Assembly: GCF_000003815.2 (NCBI RefSeq)
Contig: NW_023365757.1
Span: 178,751 to 242,750, forward strand
Source of the DNA: Branchiostoma floridae
Taxonomy: Eukaryota; Chordata; Leptocardii; Amphioxiformes; Branchiostomatidae
Length of the DNA stretch: 64,000 nucleotides
Direction: 5' to 3'
Shown: piece by piece, positions 12,714 to 24,827 of the stretch
Position numbering within the stretch: the stretch's first letter is position 1
Layout of the letters: every line of letters starts with the position of its first letter
Position numbers and translations under genes: made by a program
Notes under the pieces: model-generated
Seen by the model: the letters and a program-made list of their open reading frames with translations, nothing else
Databases searched by the model: none
What the model was told of the DNA's origin: nothing

Positions 12714-13165
12714 ATACCCCTGTCGCATTACACGAAACGTCGGGAGACGTTCGCGCGACGTTCGCCCGACTTCCGTTTGTTTACAAATAATATTGAATTT
12801 CTGGGAATGTGAGGGTAATTCTAACATTATTCCCCCTGTGGTAGTATGTAGATTGGCATTGTCATATACTTTCCTTTCTTGTGTCATTTCTATTATGCCC
12901 AAGCATTCCATTCACAGGTTAAAAAGATTTCGACAACAAAATAAGCAACATTTATTGATCTCTTGCCTTTTTTGAGGGACGTTTTGTGTTACCTTGTCCA
13001 CGTGTATGAGGTCATGGAACATCATCATAGATCTATTCACCGTCGATGGCACGAGCCTCGCTTAAACGTGACGTCAACAGGGATAGTTTTTTGGCGTCAA
13101 ATACGCAAGGCCCTTCCTGCGATAGCGAAGTACGTCCGAAGATCGTATGTAATACGACAGGGGTA
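12714..13165. mobile_element. Non-autonomous inverted-repeat element, TA-CCCC ends
   Basis: Ends tacccctgtcgcattac and gtaatacgacaggggta are inverted repeats of about 30 bp with some mismatches, and the outer TA fits a TA target site. Similar TACCCC ends occur at 55593-55779. The short plus-strand frames at 12963-13258 are not convincing genes. Confidence 0.6.
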
Positions 13166-14310
13166 CAAGAAACACGGATTTCTGTGCATGAAGGTGCGAG
13201 AAAGATAAGACTATTTTCTACGGCGATGTATTTCTGTCAAGTTACAACGTTTTCATAGCGAGCACGTTGTTATCATAGCGAGACCTTTGCTGTTTAACGG
13301 AAAGGTCACGACTTTCACAGCAAATGTTCTGTATGTCATAACTTCTGTTCACAGCGATTGTTCTAAAGTTTAGCGTCAAACTTCTGGTCATAAACAGGCT
13401 CACTTAACAACCGGGGAACCCTGTACATTTTGCGTTTGCGGGATATGTTGTATGCCACTGGGATTTGTTCAGTAATATACTACTTTGGTCACTAATGATT
13501 TCTGAATACGTGCCGATTATATGTACTTTATGTACACTGTGGTTTGTAACAATTGTCTGCCGAGAAATCCAGGAAGATGAGTGACGTGTCCTCGGTCACT
13601 TCACGAATTGATTTCTTAAGTTTTAAAGTCAGTTTTTCATCAATCACTTATTATCTCAGGTGACATCATTTGGCGAAATGCCGTCCTAATTTTCAGAAAT
13701 TTAGGGGGTCTTCCTCCGTTTCTGACCCATGACGTCCCATGACGTAATTTACGTAGCATATTTTCGCACAGACACATGATAGGTCATATAAAATGAGGAT
13801 CCGAAGTGACTTCCCTTTTCATAATAATGCCATCATTGGATAATTCCTTGACGTGCAGAACATGCAACTTACAGCAATTCTGGAGTATGATGGGATCTTA
13901 TTTTTCCTGTTCCACATCATGGTACAAATTTCACGATTATATTCTTTTGAGACATGCCACATGCGCCATGGTACTATTCTGCTCCGTTTTTCGATAGATT
14001 TATCTTAAAATCATCATCTCTTAACACGAAATCAAGTCCACAGCAATGTACCTTAGCAGACATTTGGTAAATTTTCTAACACAAAAATCCATGTCAATGG
14101 GGGAAAAATAAGTATTTGTTATTCCTGTATATTATGAATGTTCAGCAATACAAAATGAAATTAGAAAAAAAGTCGTATCTGCATGCAGGCGTCGCACGTG
14201 GCATTCTTTGAATTTCGCCAGTACAAGTTCGTCTACTGATACCCAGATCCCCTATGATACCCTTGTAAGTGGAGTGCTACATCCCTGGCGGAGGGAAGTG
14301 GTACTGCATG
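13166..14310. other. Non-coding stretch
   Basis: No recognisable gene, repeat or inverted repeat seen. One short open frame (13806-13997) has no motif. Confidence 0.45.
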
Positions 14311-14710
14311 TAATGTAGTTTACTTTGAAATACATTGTATACGACTCTGTACAGTGTATTGGACTCAGTACACTGTGTAGGACTCAGTACAGTGTATTTG
14401 ACTAACTACGATGTATTTGACTCACTACAATGTAATTGACTCAGTACAATGTATTTGACTCAATACAGTGTATTGGACTCAATACAGTGTATTACATTGT
14501 ACTGGGCTCACTACAATGTATTGGGCTCACTACAATGTATTAGGCTCACTACAATGTATTGGGCTTGTGAAATACATTGTATTTGAAATCATAATACATT
14601 GTATTTGAGTAATACAGTGGATGTAACACATTGTATTTGAGGAATACATTGTATTAGGCCCTGGAATACATTGTATTAGGCCCAAATACATTGTATTAGG
14701 CTTTTGACTG
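14310..14710. repeat. Short tandem array with flipped orientation (tacaatgtatt / aatacattgta)
   Basis: Units of about 20 bp. From 14340 to about 14565 they read gactcactacaatgtatt; from about 14570 to 14700 they read aatacattgtattaggc, the reverse complement core. The array is therefore a large imperfect palindrome, ending about 15 bp before a relic ANK-MYND exon. Confidence 0.85.
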
Positions 14711-14724
14711 GAATATTAAACCAT

Positions 14725-15380
14725 ATGTATGCTGCCAGGTCTGGATCGCTTCGAGGCGTTGAAGCGGCGTTGAAAGCTGGTGAGTACATATTGAAATCAC
14801 CTATACGGTTTATGAAAAGGACAGGACACGCGCAAGGTGTAAACATCGAAATGGCGAAAACTTAGTATGATGCGAATGAATTTCTGTTGTTGTATGGTGT
14901 TGAGATAATTTGGCCCACTTCAAGTTGTTTATAGAATGGCTTTGAGAGCAGGTACGCACACAGTGAAATTCTTTTCTAAGACATATACAGGCGTTCCTCG
15001 AAAACCGCGTCAGCTTAGTGGATGGACAATATCCAGGTTTATGTCCGCTTCAAATTATTACCTTCTTGTCTCTGGGTATCCCATCACACCGACCACTGCA
15101 CCGGAACATGTATAGTTTTTTCCCTAGCATTTTCAGTTACGTACATCTTATCATTGTTGTTTTCTTCTATTTCACATTGAAGTACTGCTGGTTATAGCAT
15201 AAATGCATTAAATTCTCTCAGAGTCGAATTGAAAAATTGTACTTTGGATCAGTAGTTGAGTATTCAAATGTAAATTAGAGGCAAGGACCCCACTCACTAC
15301 TGCTTACCAAACTGCTTACTGGTTACTCAGCAAGGGTGCTACAAACGGACAGAATAGTCCACTTTTGACTTTGACAGTGT
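14725..15380 (+). pseudogene. ANK-MYND relic: first exon, second first-exon relic and part of intron 1
   Basis: 14725-14779 encodes MYAARSGSLRGVEAALKAG up to a gtgagtacatattgaaat donor, matching exon 1 of gene C (37429-37483). A second relic exon at 14851-14951 resembles exon 1 of genes A and B (atggcg, gaatgaatttctgt, ttggcccacttcaa, gctttgagagcag, then gtacgcac) but has a stop at codon 5 and a broken frame. Sequence to about 15310 resembles intron 1 of gene D (ctctgggtatcccatcac; atgtaaattagaggcaagga). No ankyrin or MYND exon follows, so the locus is dead. Confidence 0.8.
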
Positions 15381-15458
15381 TGGCATAATCAACGTTATCT
15401 TCCCTCTGAATACATAGTACAATAGTTGTAAGTATTCATATGTCTTCCCTGTAGCAAG

Positions 15459-15792
15459 CAGGGTTGGACAAGTCAACTAGCCCTATTGTCCCGGGCAAGT
15501 GAAAGTGCTGTTTGGGCAAGTGCATGACCTACACCACTTGCCCGATCGGGCAAGTAAGATTTTTCCATTGATTGAGTGCAATTTTGATTATAACTTGTTT
15601 CTTTTTACTGTCATGACATCAAGCAATGGTCAACAGAGAATTCCATTGCTGGAAGTGAAAATGCATATACTAGTATTAGTTGTAACAGTGACATTTGAAT
15701 TTTGGGCAAGTGAAAAATTGGTTCGGGCAAGTAATTTTGTTACATGCTTGCCCGATAGCACAAGTGAATTTTAGAAAACTTGTCCAACCCTG
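15459..15792. mobile_element. Non-autonomous inverted-repeat element (hAT-like ends)
   Basis: Ends cagggttggacaagt and acttgtccaaccctg are perfect inverted repeats of 15 bp. The inside is built from gggcaagt/acttgccc words. CAGGG ends are typical of hAT-type non-autonomous elements. The flanks share only gcaag, so the target duplication is unclear. Confidence 0.75.
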
Positions 15793-15879
15793 GCAAGTAC
15801 CTCAAACATTTCATCATCACTACACTGTTACAATGTATAGTACGTATATGTACCAAGAAGCGGGTGCTGCAGGCGGCGG

Positions 15880-16045
15880 GAGCAGAAGACAGAATTGAAA
15901 TGCTCGCGAGCAGAAGACAGAATTAAAATGTTCGCGAGCAGAAGACAGAATTGAAATGTTCGCGAGCAGAAGACAGAATTGAAATGTTCGCAGTGGTTTT
16001 AAGTTCGCGGTGAAGCGGCCACTGCAAAAAATGCGAACATTAAAC
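15880..16045. repeat. 28-bp tandem repeat x4 plus TTCGCGG-type repeat piece
   Basis: Four copies of gcgagcagaagacagaattg followed by aaatgttc, then a piece with gttcgcggtgaagcgg and gcgaacatt words similar to the element in intron 1 of gene A (21748-21938). Confidence 0.8.
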
Positions 16046-16236
16046 CATGGTGAAAGTTTCTGCATATACAGTATATTTGCAAATGTTTTGCCATCATCAT
16101 TATGACATCACCTTGTTGATTTAGAATGTCATTTAGATTCTTAACATTGTATTTTGTCAAGTCTACCAGGACAAGGCAAAGTTGACAATATATGAAAAGC
16201 CATAGATTTAATTTGAGACACTCATGTATTCTGCAG

Positions 16237-17395
16237 GAGGACTGTGGTACAGCAGGCTGACAGAGAAGAACCTGATAGATGCGTTCATCCCTTTTCTACC
16301 ACTGGGGAAGAAGCATGTCAAACAGTGTATCGAGGATGATCTCAGGGCTAAGGTAGCATTCACATTATCATCAATCTTCTAATATGAATAATGTCTACTA
16401 ACTAGGGGTGGGTACCTGTACATAAAATTCAGGTACAGGTGTTTCAGGTTTAGACCTGAACCTGGACCTGATTGTCTTTGAAAACTTGTGAATTGGCTAT
16501 ACTAAAACAGTGGTCTATTTCACTACAAAGGAATCTGTTGGAGTATCCAACTCCCATAGGCATTTGAATATCCTATCTTCATGTAAACAAGGCTAATTAT
16601 AACTGCCTCTGTAAGTTCGACTATGAAAACTTAGAGATATGGCTATATATAGAAATGACTATAAACTCTACTCACCTTCGCTCTTGTCATTTTCTTCGAC
16701 TGGTAAGCCCCAAAACGGTGTGGACACTTGCCTATATGTGTAACATTGGTGTCTTCATTTTTTAATCGGTCCAAAATCTGTTCCACTCATTTTTTTCAGG
16801 TTCCATATTTTTTAGACCAGTCAAAGAAGAAAAAAATGGTTTTGTAAAAATATGATGTACTGGTCCCCACCCCTAGGCCTACTACAGTAACGGTACTATT
16901 ATTTCTGCCATCCTGAAAAATTCATCTAAAGATATCGCCAGTACAACATCACTGAGTAAAATGTACTCCTCCTTTATGTGACATGTGTATGTAACCTGGG
17001 GATGTTATTGGAGGTTACTGTTTGGCATGCAAACATTGACAATATTTATGATCATGTATTTCCATTTCCATATCCTTTTGATATTTATTCTGAGATATGT
17101 TATGTGTGTGTGTGTGTATATATGTATATATATATATATTTGTATAGATGTGTGTGTGTGTGTGTGTCTTTGTCTGTGTGTCTGTGTGTATACATACATA
17201 TGTATATATATGTATGAAATTTACAATAGTGGAAACTTCTTTGTTGTTCAGGGCCACACCGTGACAGAAGATGTAGTAACGAAGGTCGCAGACGAGCTGC
17301 AGTACTTCCCCGACCAGGAGCAGCTGACCCTGTACTCCAAGTCTGGCTGCAAGAGGGTGTCGCAAAAGGTCGACCTTGTCATGGAGGAACTCTAG
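16237..17395 (+). CDS. Torsin-family AAA+ ATPase, last two exons
   Basis: Torsins are AAA+ ATPases of the ER lumen and nuclear envelope, activated by LAP1/LULL1. Exon 16237-16352 (tgcag acceptor, aag/gtagca donor) encodes 38 residues with GLWYSRLTEKNLIDAFIPF and HVKQCIEDDL. Exon 17252-17395 (ttcag acceptor) encodes the last 47 residues, ending at TAG. They join in phase 0. The second exon has DELQYFP and the SGCK sensor-II motif, and the cysteine in HVKQC matches the second redox cysteine of torsin A. A full torsin is about 330 aa; I did not find exons with Walker A and B upstream, so this is a distant 5' part, a missed set of small exons or a broken gene. A hAT-like element and a TG/TA microsatellite lie in the intron. 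Confidence 0.85.
16401..16876. mobile_element. hAT-like non-autonomous element in torsin intron
   Basis: Inverted ends actaggggtgggtacctgta and tactggtccccacccctag. Flanks gtctacta (16393-16400) and gcctacta (16877-16884) form an 8-bp target duplication with one mismatch, as expected for hAT elements. The internal region has no ORF. Confidence 0.7.
17100..17215. repeat. TG/TA microsatellite
   Basis: Alternating (tg)n, (ta)n and mixed tgtgtc tracts just before the last torsin exon. They create long but meaningless open frames on both strands. Confidence 0.9.
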
Positions 17396-17951
17396 CCCAC
17401 ATAGACTTAAATGTTTTGGTATCCTAGGCTAGACAGCAATTAGCCCATGGCTACTTCCCCTCAGCAGATGAGAAGCTCCAGACCTATTTTCTGTGGATAT
17501 ATCCACAAAGTGTAGGGCTATGAAAAAAGTATGATGCTATTTTATGCAAATGAAGAAAAAAGTGTGGTGCTATCAAGCAAATCAGTGGTGTTATCACACT
17601 AAAAGTATGTGTGCTGTTCTAAACAATCCTTTCTTTCCTTTGGGCCCTTCTTCTGGAAACTAAATTGTGTCATGTGATAACTGTTTTACACTATTTTGCT
17701 ATATACAGTCTGTATATGTCCTATATTAGTAATTTGTACCCTCCATTGTCTTCTACTTTCCCGTTGGATCCATGGTTCATGTTTTTGTCTATGTCCTTAT
17801 GTTTTATTTATGTGAACTGTATATTTACATGTAGAACGCAAGAAAATAAAGTAACATTTTGTAGAACAGATGAATTAGAGAAGCTTCGGGAAAGTATGCC
17901 ATGGGCTAAGTTAGTTAACTGATGGGTTTAGCCTCATCTTCTGTATATAAG

Positions 17952-18030
17952 CACCAGGCCTGCCACCTCGGGAATTTCAAGTCTCCTAAGAAACTGCAGA
18001 CTAGAAACTCCTCGATGGGCGGGCCTGGTA
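17952..18030. repeat. Short fold-back element (~80 bp)
   Basis: Ends accaggcctgcc and gggcgggcctggt are near-complementary. It lies in the sequence downstream of the torsin gene. Confidence 0.5.
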
Positions 18031-18839
18031 CTATACATAGAAAAGAACGATTGTATGAAGTTGTGATCATAGTTAAGAACAATAGTGGTGACTGACAGGA
18101 GTCGGATTCTTATGTGTTGATGATTTCTTAGTGATGTGCAATGGTGTAGAGTGACAGAACACCTGTTGCTTCTCCCCTCTCTCCGAGTTGGTACAATCCA
18201 AAACCTTTGACAGTTGTATTTAAACCTTTAGTATAAAGTTTTGGCCAGTTGTACCCAAAGCAGTTCCAGGGGGTATATAGTCTGAGAATTCACAACCTCT
18301 CCGGATTGACCCTCAGGTGAAGACTCCGAGGAGCTTTTTAGTGCAAAACTAACTTATTTTTCTACGACTTGACATTTAATGTCACTGAAGCCCTGGACTT
18401 TTGAGAAGTTATTAATCCAAATTTACAAATTTTGCGGACCAATCAGATGTTAGGGATTTCCGTAAGATTAGCGTTATTCCATCTTAGCCCAACCCAATAT
18501 TTAGAAGATAAAAAGGAGACACTCAATTCAGAGAGTGCAGTTTTTTTGTGCCGATAAGTTGTGCCGAGCGGTTGTTAAAGCTGAGACTGGAAATACCTGA
18601 AAGTTTGGAACTCAGAGACAGAACGTAGCATTTGAAGAGTGGGGAATAATTCTGGTTGGAAACCACAGCCATCACGATCGAAGTGGGGGAATGAATAAAG
18701 GCAAGTCGAGCTGAACTTTACTGTTGTTGCCTGAATCACTCTGAGTCACAGCAGGGTCCAGGTCAAGTCCTGAAACCCTTGTGGGCCAAGACCTCAGTGC
18801 ATTTTTGATTATTATACTGTATAGGCTTTTAAAACGATA

Positions 18840-19830
18840 TTGTTGATTTTTGGGGGGCCATCATTATACCAAAAATGTATATTTTGACCCCCTTTGCCCT
18901 GGTATTACGTTACCTAAAATTTGGTAAAGGGGTGCACAGTACATCAAAATACCTCGTTTTGCAACGTTTTGGCTTCCATGACCTGGTATTACAACTTAAC
19001 GACCAGTTGTTCGGTATGTGGGTGCCCTGGACATATCCCCATTGGTATCCATTAACGCTTTCGGCATAGATTCCTTGATTAATTTTTGCAATTTTTGGCC
19101 ATTTCTAGACCAAAAATAGTGAATTTTTGGCTCCCCTATTATTCTAATCAAATGGTTATAGGTATGCCTAGGACACATGCCCCTTCAGCCATCTTCCTCC
19201 CAATGCAACAATAGACTGTTTCAAAATCATGTCACCAATGTGCGAAAATGGAACACTTCTGCTTAAAATGACTTCTAACTACCAATCACACTTAAACCTA
19301 AAAATGAATCTTAAAAAGTCCCCCATGTAAGAATGGACTCTTCCAGTGCACCCCATGTAAAAAGGTAAATAGACCAGTTCAAAAACACTTCCGCTTATAA
19401 AAATAAAATGGAATTTTGAATCATCACCAAACAGAATTTGAACAAAAAAAACACCCTCCGTGCAAGTATGGACCATTCCTGTCATATCCCTATGTAAAGT
19501 GGAGCAGTCCAAAATACTTATTAATACACTAAAATAGGACTTGATTACCAGTCCATTTTTAAATGCCTCCTCTTCTGTTCAAGAATGGACTATTCCAGCA
19601 TACTTCATGTAAAATTGCAAAACAGACCAGTCCAGAAATAATCCAAAAACTGGCCCAAAGTCGCAAAATTAAGCATTTTGGTGTACTGTGTACCAAAAGT
19701 GTTATTAAATCTACATTTGCATATTATCAATGCATCTTCGTGCCAAATTTCAGGTCATTCGGTTGTAATACCAGGGCACAGGGGGCCCAAATATAGTTAT
19801 AGTCTAAAAATGACAAAAAACTCAAAATCA
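18840..19830. repeat. Decayed satellite of the ctggtattac / aaatttggta type
   Basis: Contains blocks such as accaaaaatgtatattttga, ccctggtattac and cctaaaatttggta that recur in the better-kept satellite at 41210-41360 and 44640-45300, here in both orientations (for example ggtcattcggttgtaatacc at about 19760). Confidence 0.65.
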
Positions 19831-20602
19831 AAGTTTTTTCTTAGTTATTAGAATGTGCTGAAGGCAATCAGTCAATGGTTGTTGAGTGATGGCCAGCATT
19901 CCAACAGAGCGAAAATGCAGAACAGAAAGTCCAAAATGAGAGTTTTGATGCTCTGGTCGCAAAACAAAATTCTTTATATTCAATGGATGTTTAAAAAGAA
20001 GAAAAAAAAGACTAATTGAAAAAAAAAAGTATTCCCTCCTCGGACTCGAACCCGGAGCTACTTGCTGCAATGATGATTTACAGACCTTTTAACAGGTATA
20101 CAAATGTAAGGCATAGCTTGAATAGGTCCGTCCATTCCAACTCCTGGAGACAACGCAAAATGCAAAAATAAGACCATAGCATGTCTAGGTCAGAAGATAC
20201 AAAAAAAAAGAAATTTCTGCTGCAGTACCAAGGTCACACACTAGGGGACCAAATTGACCTTGACCTTCGTCTTCCCAACACATACCCACACACGAAATAC
20301 CATCGTTATCCATTGAGAGGTTCTTGAGTTATGATAACTATATCCGAAAGCACAAACATACAGTCAGACAGACACACCAAAAACTATATCTCCATTTTTC
20401 TAAACTCAAGAAGGGAGTGTTACTAGTATTTTCCAACAGATTATGTATCAATGAACTCAAAATCAGTAACCTTTTTGTAGAATTTAACTTGTGGTGGATA
20501 TTACTCGAAGTGTATTGGGATAACTGACTATATCCATGCAGACCCTACTCATGTATATTCTATACGCACTTTCTTCATCGTGAATATTTTCGGCACAAAT
20601 GA

Positions 20603-20687
20603 GGGGCGATGTGCACACCAAAACGGCCAATTGTTCACAAGACAGCAAACAACACATAACACGACGAGTTTGTAACATCGCCCCTCA
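20603..20687. repeat. Short inverted-repeat element (~85 bp)
   Basis: tgaggggcgatgt at the left and acatcgcccctca at the right form 13-bp perfect inverted ends. Confidence 0.55.
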
Positions 20688-21132
20688 AAGTAATTTTGTA
20701 ACCGAACGTTTGACAGGCCTTGTCAGACACATTGCATTCAGCCATAGGCTGAAAGTGACATTACTTAATTAATCAAAGAGTACTTGGTGAGTTTAGAGCA
20801 ATACTGAAAGGTTTTGATATACGTGGTACTATTACTAGTGGGTACTTAATCGTATAGTGCGAAGTAGCAGGCAGATTTTACTTCCTAAAATTGAAATCTA
20901 CCGGAAAATAACACTCTCTTGTGGAGTTTAGGACTCCTTTAACGTGGTCGTCTTGAAATCAGCATACCATGGTTATTCCTTATCATAGGAAGGAAAACAT
21001 CGACAGTTATTACATAGTGTTCGTTATTGCAAACTTAAAAATCTCAGTTAAAATTCTGAATCATTTAGCATTTCAAATTCTAATTTGTTGAAATCTAATT
21101 CCCAAACGACTATGTAGTGATCCCACTACTAA

Positions 21133-21136
<4 letters not shown>

Positions 21137-21196
<60 letters not shown>
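21137..21196. repeat. (AT)n microsatellite
   Basis: About 60 bp of uninterrupted ta repeats. Confidence 0.97.
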
Positions 21197-21198
<2 letters not shown>

Positions 21199-21489
21199 AA
21201 TAATAGACATTAAATATTCTCCAAGCGGTAGGGTGGGGGATCGTCACCTTCTTCTGACTAATCTCGAAACAGATATATCAGAGAATAGGAAGTATCCAAA
21301 TGGCTAAACAGTATCCAACTACCCTCCCATTGGATACCCCCCCCCCCAAGGTTGACATGTACTAGTATACGAATTATAATAGTTTTCTTTAAAAAAAATT
21401 GAACAGATAGACAAACAGCTTATCAAAACATGTATTTCTTTATAAACCTTCGCCTTCTCAATCTACCTATATAGGACAATAGCCACGTC

Positions 21490-21600
21490 ACTAGTCACGT
21501 GTCAAGACAACAATAGATCACGTGACAACACAGTAGTTCACGTGACCAGACAACTTCCCATCGTTCTTCAGTTCAAACTTAGACAGCACACGAGCAAGGT
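21490..21600 (+). promoter_or_regulatory. Gene A promoter region with three CACGTG boxes
   Basis: CACGTG at 21496, 21519 and 21539, the last two inside TCACGTGAC or near it. They are followed by a ttcccatcgttcttcagttc block and a 5' UTR with agcacacgagcaaggtgt. The same layout precedes genes B, C and E/D. CACGTG is bound by USF, TFE/MITF and MYC-type bHLH factors; the regulator here is unknown. Confidence 0.65.
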
Positions 21601-21630
21601 GTCGACAACGTACAGCGGTTTTATAGCGAA

Positions 21631-24468
21631 ATGGCGGATAATTCTTGGAATGAATATCTGTTGAATGCTGCTGAGAAAGGCTCACTTCAAGACGTTAAGA
21701 AGGCTTTGAAAGCAGGTAAGCGCATGTCAAAATTCTTTACTATAAACTGTAAATGCAGAAATGTTCGCGGTGGATTAATGTTCGCGGTTTTCGCGGTGAC
21801 CACTTCACCGCGAACATTTTGTCTATTATGGTATTAGACTGCAGTCTATGGTGTTACCTAGAACTTAAATCCATCGCGAAAAGTCCTTTTTCCCGCTACC
21901 GCGAAATTAAATCCCCGCGAACTTAAATGCGTTTACAGAACTTGTAATTTGTAGGTCTTTTGGTTTCAGATTCCGAATCTCGGTCGTCGGTTTCCGTGAT
22001 CTAAAGAAGTTGAACACGACTTTTCTGTTGTTTCATATTGTTTAATTCACACACTATAGTCTCCGTGTTATAACCTCCATGCAGATTTACCGGTGGAATA
22101 AGACGTTATCAAAAATCCGGAGCAGTATCCAACTGGTTACTGTTTTGACCCTTTTTGTTGTTGTAATTTGATGCTATTCTATACTACTGGTACTTGTTTG
22201 GAGATTATGCGTCTCTGCTAAAGCCATCTACGTTTTCTACGGAAACGGCGTCTGTTTAGACTTAATCATTTAGCTATTTCTTACCACTTGATATCCCATC
22301 ACGTCGAACACTAGAACTGTTAAAAGCATCTATGTATGTACAGTATGTATGTATAGTTTTCTTCCAGTGTTTGGACTTACATTTCATTAGTGTTGATCTA
22401 CTTTTACTTGATAAGTGCTGGTTACAGCAAAAGTACAGTAGATGAGTATTCAAATGCAAGTTAGAAATAAGGACCTGCACACAAGCGCATACAGTGCGAT
22501 AGGGACCCTTTTGTTCTTTTCCGTGATATGTAGACAAACTGCACAATACTAGTACACTGTAGTACGCATACGAGTTCGCACCGAATAGGAAAGTCTAGAA
22601 CGACTGTTGAATATGAGTATCAACACATGTGTATCCTTATCTTGTCCGTTGTGTACGTACAGTAAACTAGCGACACCATTGTTTTTTGTTCCAAACCATG
22701 CAGACAATGCCAACATATATCCTTTGTTCTGTTCAGCTGTACATGACAGTTAAGACAACCATATGCATGTATGACAATTCTCCTTGGCAGTAACAACTAT
22801 TCCCTGGAGTCCCATTCAAGTATGCTGGGATGATGTTGGTTATGTGTATCATAATACCTAAGCCCCGTGATGTGTATCATGTTTGTCTCTTCGAAAGGAC
22901 GTTAACGTTCCGTCGTTCGCTTTACAGAAGCGATTGCTCCCCGTAACTACTTAATTATCTGTGAAGTCTGTTGGGTTTGGGCTGATAGAACCTACTCAAC
23001 TTACACAGATGTGCCGTGGCCGACCCGTACAATGAGCAACACACTTATTTACTTGTAGACATACCTATTTAGCAAGGTTGTGATTTGATATGTGTTTGCT
23101 ACTTTCAGCTATTTCACTTACAATGTGCTTGTACTTGTAAAATCATATCAACGCTTGAGCACTCTTGTATACACCCAACGCAGGTGCAGACATTGACTTC
23201 GACCATGTGTACAGTGAGTCCGTAAGCAGTGGTACAGCATTGTACAATGCTTCCAGGATGGGGCACGTTGACGTAGTGAAACTGCTGCTCCGCAAGGGGG
23301 CGTCTGTGGCGAAGAGAGTCAAGACTTCATTTGCTCCCCTTCATGCAGCTGCATATGAAGGTAGGTCTATCCTCATGAATTAAATATCGGACCCTTTGGT
23401 GTCATAAATTATCCCTGTTTTCACACCTATTGCGTCATGGTAATCCAAATTTGTAATAAATGCAATACTTGAAAGAAATGTTTGTGGGCAAATTGGCCTA
23501 CATGCTAGACCAAGCATGCGCTTGACGTGCTACACTGTGGAAAACGCACATATAGAAGGAAATTGCAATACTGGTAATTTGTTTGTCTCAAATCCAACCT
23601 AGGACGGACAGAAGTGGTGGACTTGCTGGTGCAGCATGGTGCAACAGTAGACATACGGGACGGCTTCATGAACACACCACTGCACGCTACATGTTGCGAA
23701 AAACACGTCGACACAGTTCGGCGACTGATTGAGCTTGGAGCAAGACCTGATTTGGCAAGCGTGTACTCAGACGAAAGGCAAGTGTCACATCCCATTGTAC
23801 CATACTAGAATCAATGAACTATTTTTTTGTTTCTTCAGTGTGTGTTTGAGAGAGGTTGTGTGCTATTCCGAATGATTCACATACATGAACCCTGATGTCG
23901 TAATGTATCTCTCAAAGCTAGTTTTAGACCTTGTGTCCTGTAGAAACGTATGTATTGATATCTCGCGATAATAAGTCATCGTCATAAGTCTTCCTCCAGT
24001 CTTCCTCCAGATTGGGACAAGTCTGTCCGGAATTCGAAGGTCTGAAGCTGATACAGGAGGCAAGGAAGACCAAGCTGTTGAGATGCTGCAACCCCAAGTG
24101 TGGTAAACCAGGCTACAGGTAGGTGTCTTCTGTCATATATTGATCAACTGTCGGTATATTGACTCAAAGAATTTTTTTCCCTCTGACATTCTACAAGTCA
24201 TTGTAGCCTACAAAATGGAAAACTTTTTTCAACTCTGTATAGTCCACAATCCAACAGTTTGTTTACCTGTTACACCCTCTACAGGAAAACCCTGAAGCTG
24301 TGTGCCGGGTGCAAGCTGACCCGCTACTGCAGCCGTGACTGTCAGAAACAACACTGGTCTGTCGGACACAAGAAGTGCTGTGGGCATGACGTGTACTCTG
24401 TCGAATTGTTCAAGGCCATGGCAGATGATCTGATAGCCGTGGCACAGGCGCGTGCACGTGCAAAATAA
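21631..24468 (+). CDS. ANK-MYND protein, gene A (5 exons)
   Basis: Ankyrin-repeat plus MYND zinc-finger protein, likely a protein-binding adaptor; the exact role is unknown. Exons: 21631-21715, 23184-23360, 23603-23777, 24011-24118, 24285-24468; phases 1,1,2,2; 242 aa. Exon 1 gives MADNSWNEYLLNAAEKG and a first helix pair. Exon 2 has TALYNASRMGHVDVVKLLL, then FAPLHAAAYEG. Exon 3 has VVDLLVQHGATVDIRDG, NTPLHATCCEKHVDTVRRL and LGARPDL, so about four ankyrin units over residues 10-140. MYND: CCNPKC (exon 4), CAGC, YCSRDC and HKKC (exon 5). The tail ends MADDLIAVAQARARAK. Exon 3 needs a GC donor (ag/gcaagt); the nearby GT would give the wrong phase. Intron 1 holds an inverted-repeat element. Confidence 0.9.
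21748..21938. mobile_element. TTCGCGG-type inverted-repeat element in intron 1 of gene A
   Basis: Starts ctgtaaatgcagaaatgttc and ends cgcgaacttaaatgc plus gtttacag, so the ends are inverted repeats of about 24 bp with gaps. An internal hairpin gttcgcggttttcgcggtga / tcaccgcgaac is also clear. Confidence 0.65.
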
Positions 24469-24827
24469 TCGTGACTCAAAACATTTTACGACTTTTAATC
24501 TTAACGATAGCATACGGCTTATTACTCCATATACGAAGTATTGTTGAGCCACGATGCCACAACAGCCATATCAAAAACTCTCACTATTGATATGGTGCTT
24601 AAGTCTTTGTATGCGTAAGATCGATTTGTGTCAAGTTTTCCACGCACATATTAAGACCTCGTTTAAACTGGTTTCTCTTGTAGAAGCAAGTAAACAATGT
24701 AAAGTGTGCATGGGGAGGTCGGGATGTACAAAGAAAATTTTGCATTGACCGCCTTTCCTGTCGTACCCTTTGTCAGATTAATGAGAATGGGACTGTCTCA
24801 TTATAACTGTCAGTGACATTTCATATC

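Larger units (their letters stand above)
19831..21480. other. Non-coding stretch with minor repeats
   Basis: Includes a tRNA T-arm-like word on the minus strand near 20040-20055, a small hairpin element at about 20603-20687 (tgaggggcgatgt versus acatcgcccctca) and an (AT)n tract at 21137-21196. No gene seen. Confidence 0.55.

Noticed and set aside
16985-17251. Upstream part of a 136-aa frame ending in the torsin exon
   Set aside because: It reads through a TG/TA microsatellite and a good acceptor at 17250; the true exon starts at 17252.
20035-20105. tRNA gene on the minus strand
   Set aside because: Only a T-arm-like gggttcgagtcc word and a following T-run; no A box, no cloverleaf stems.
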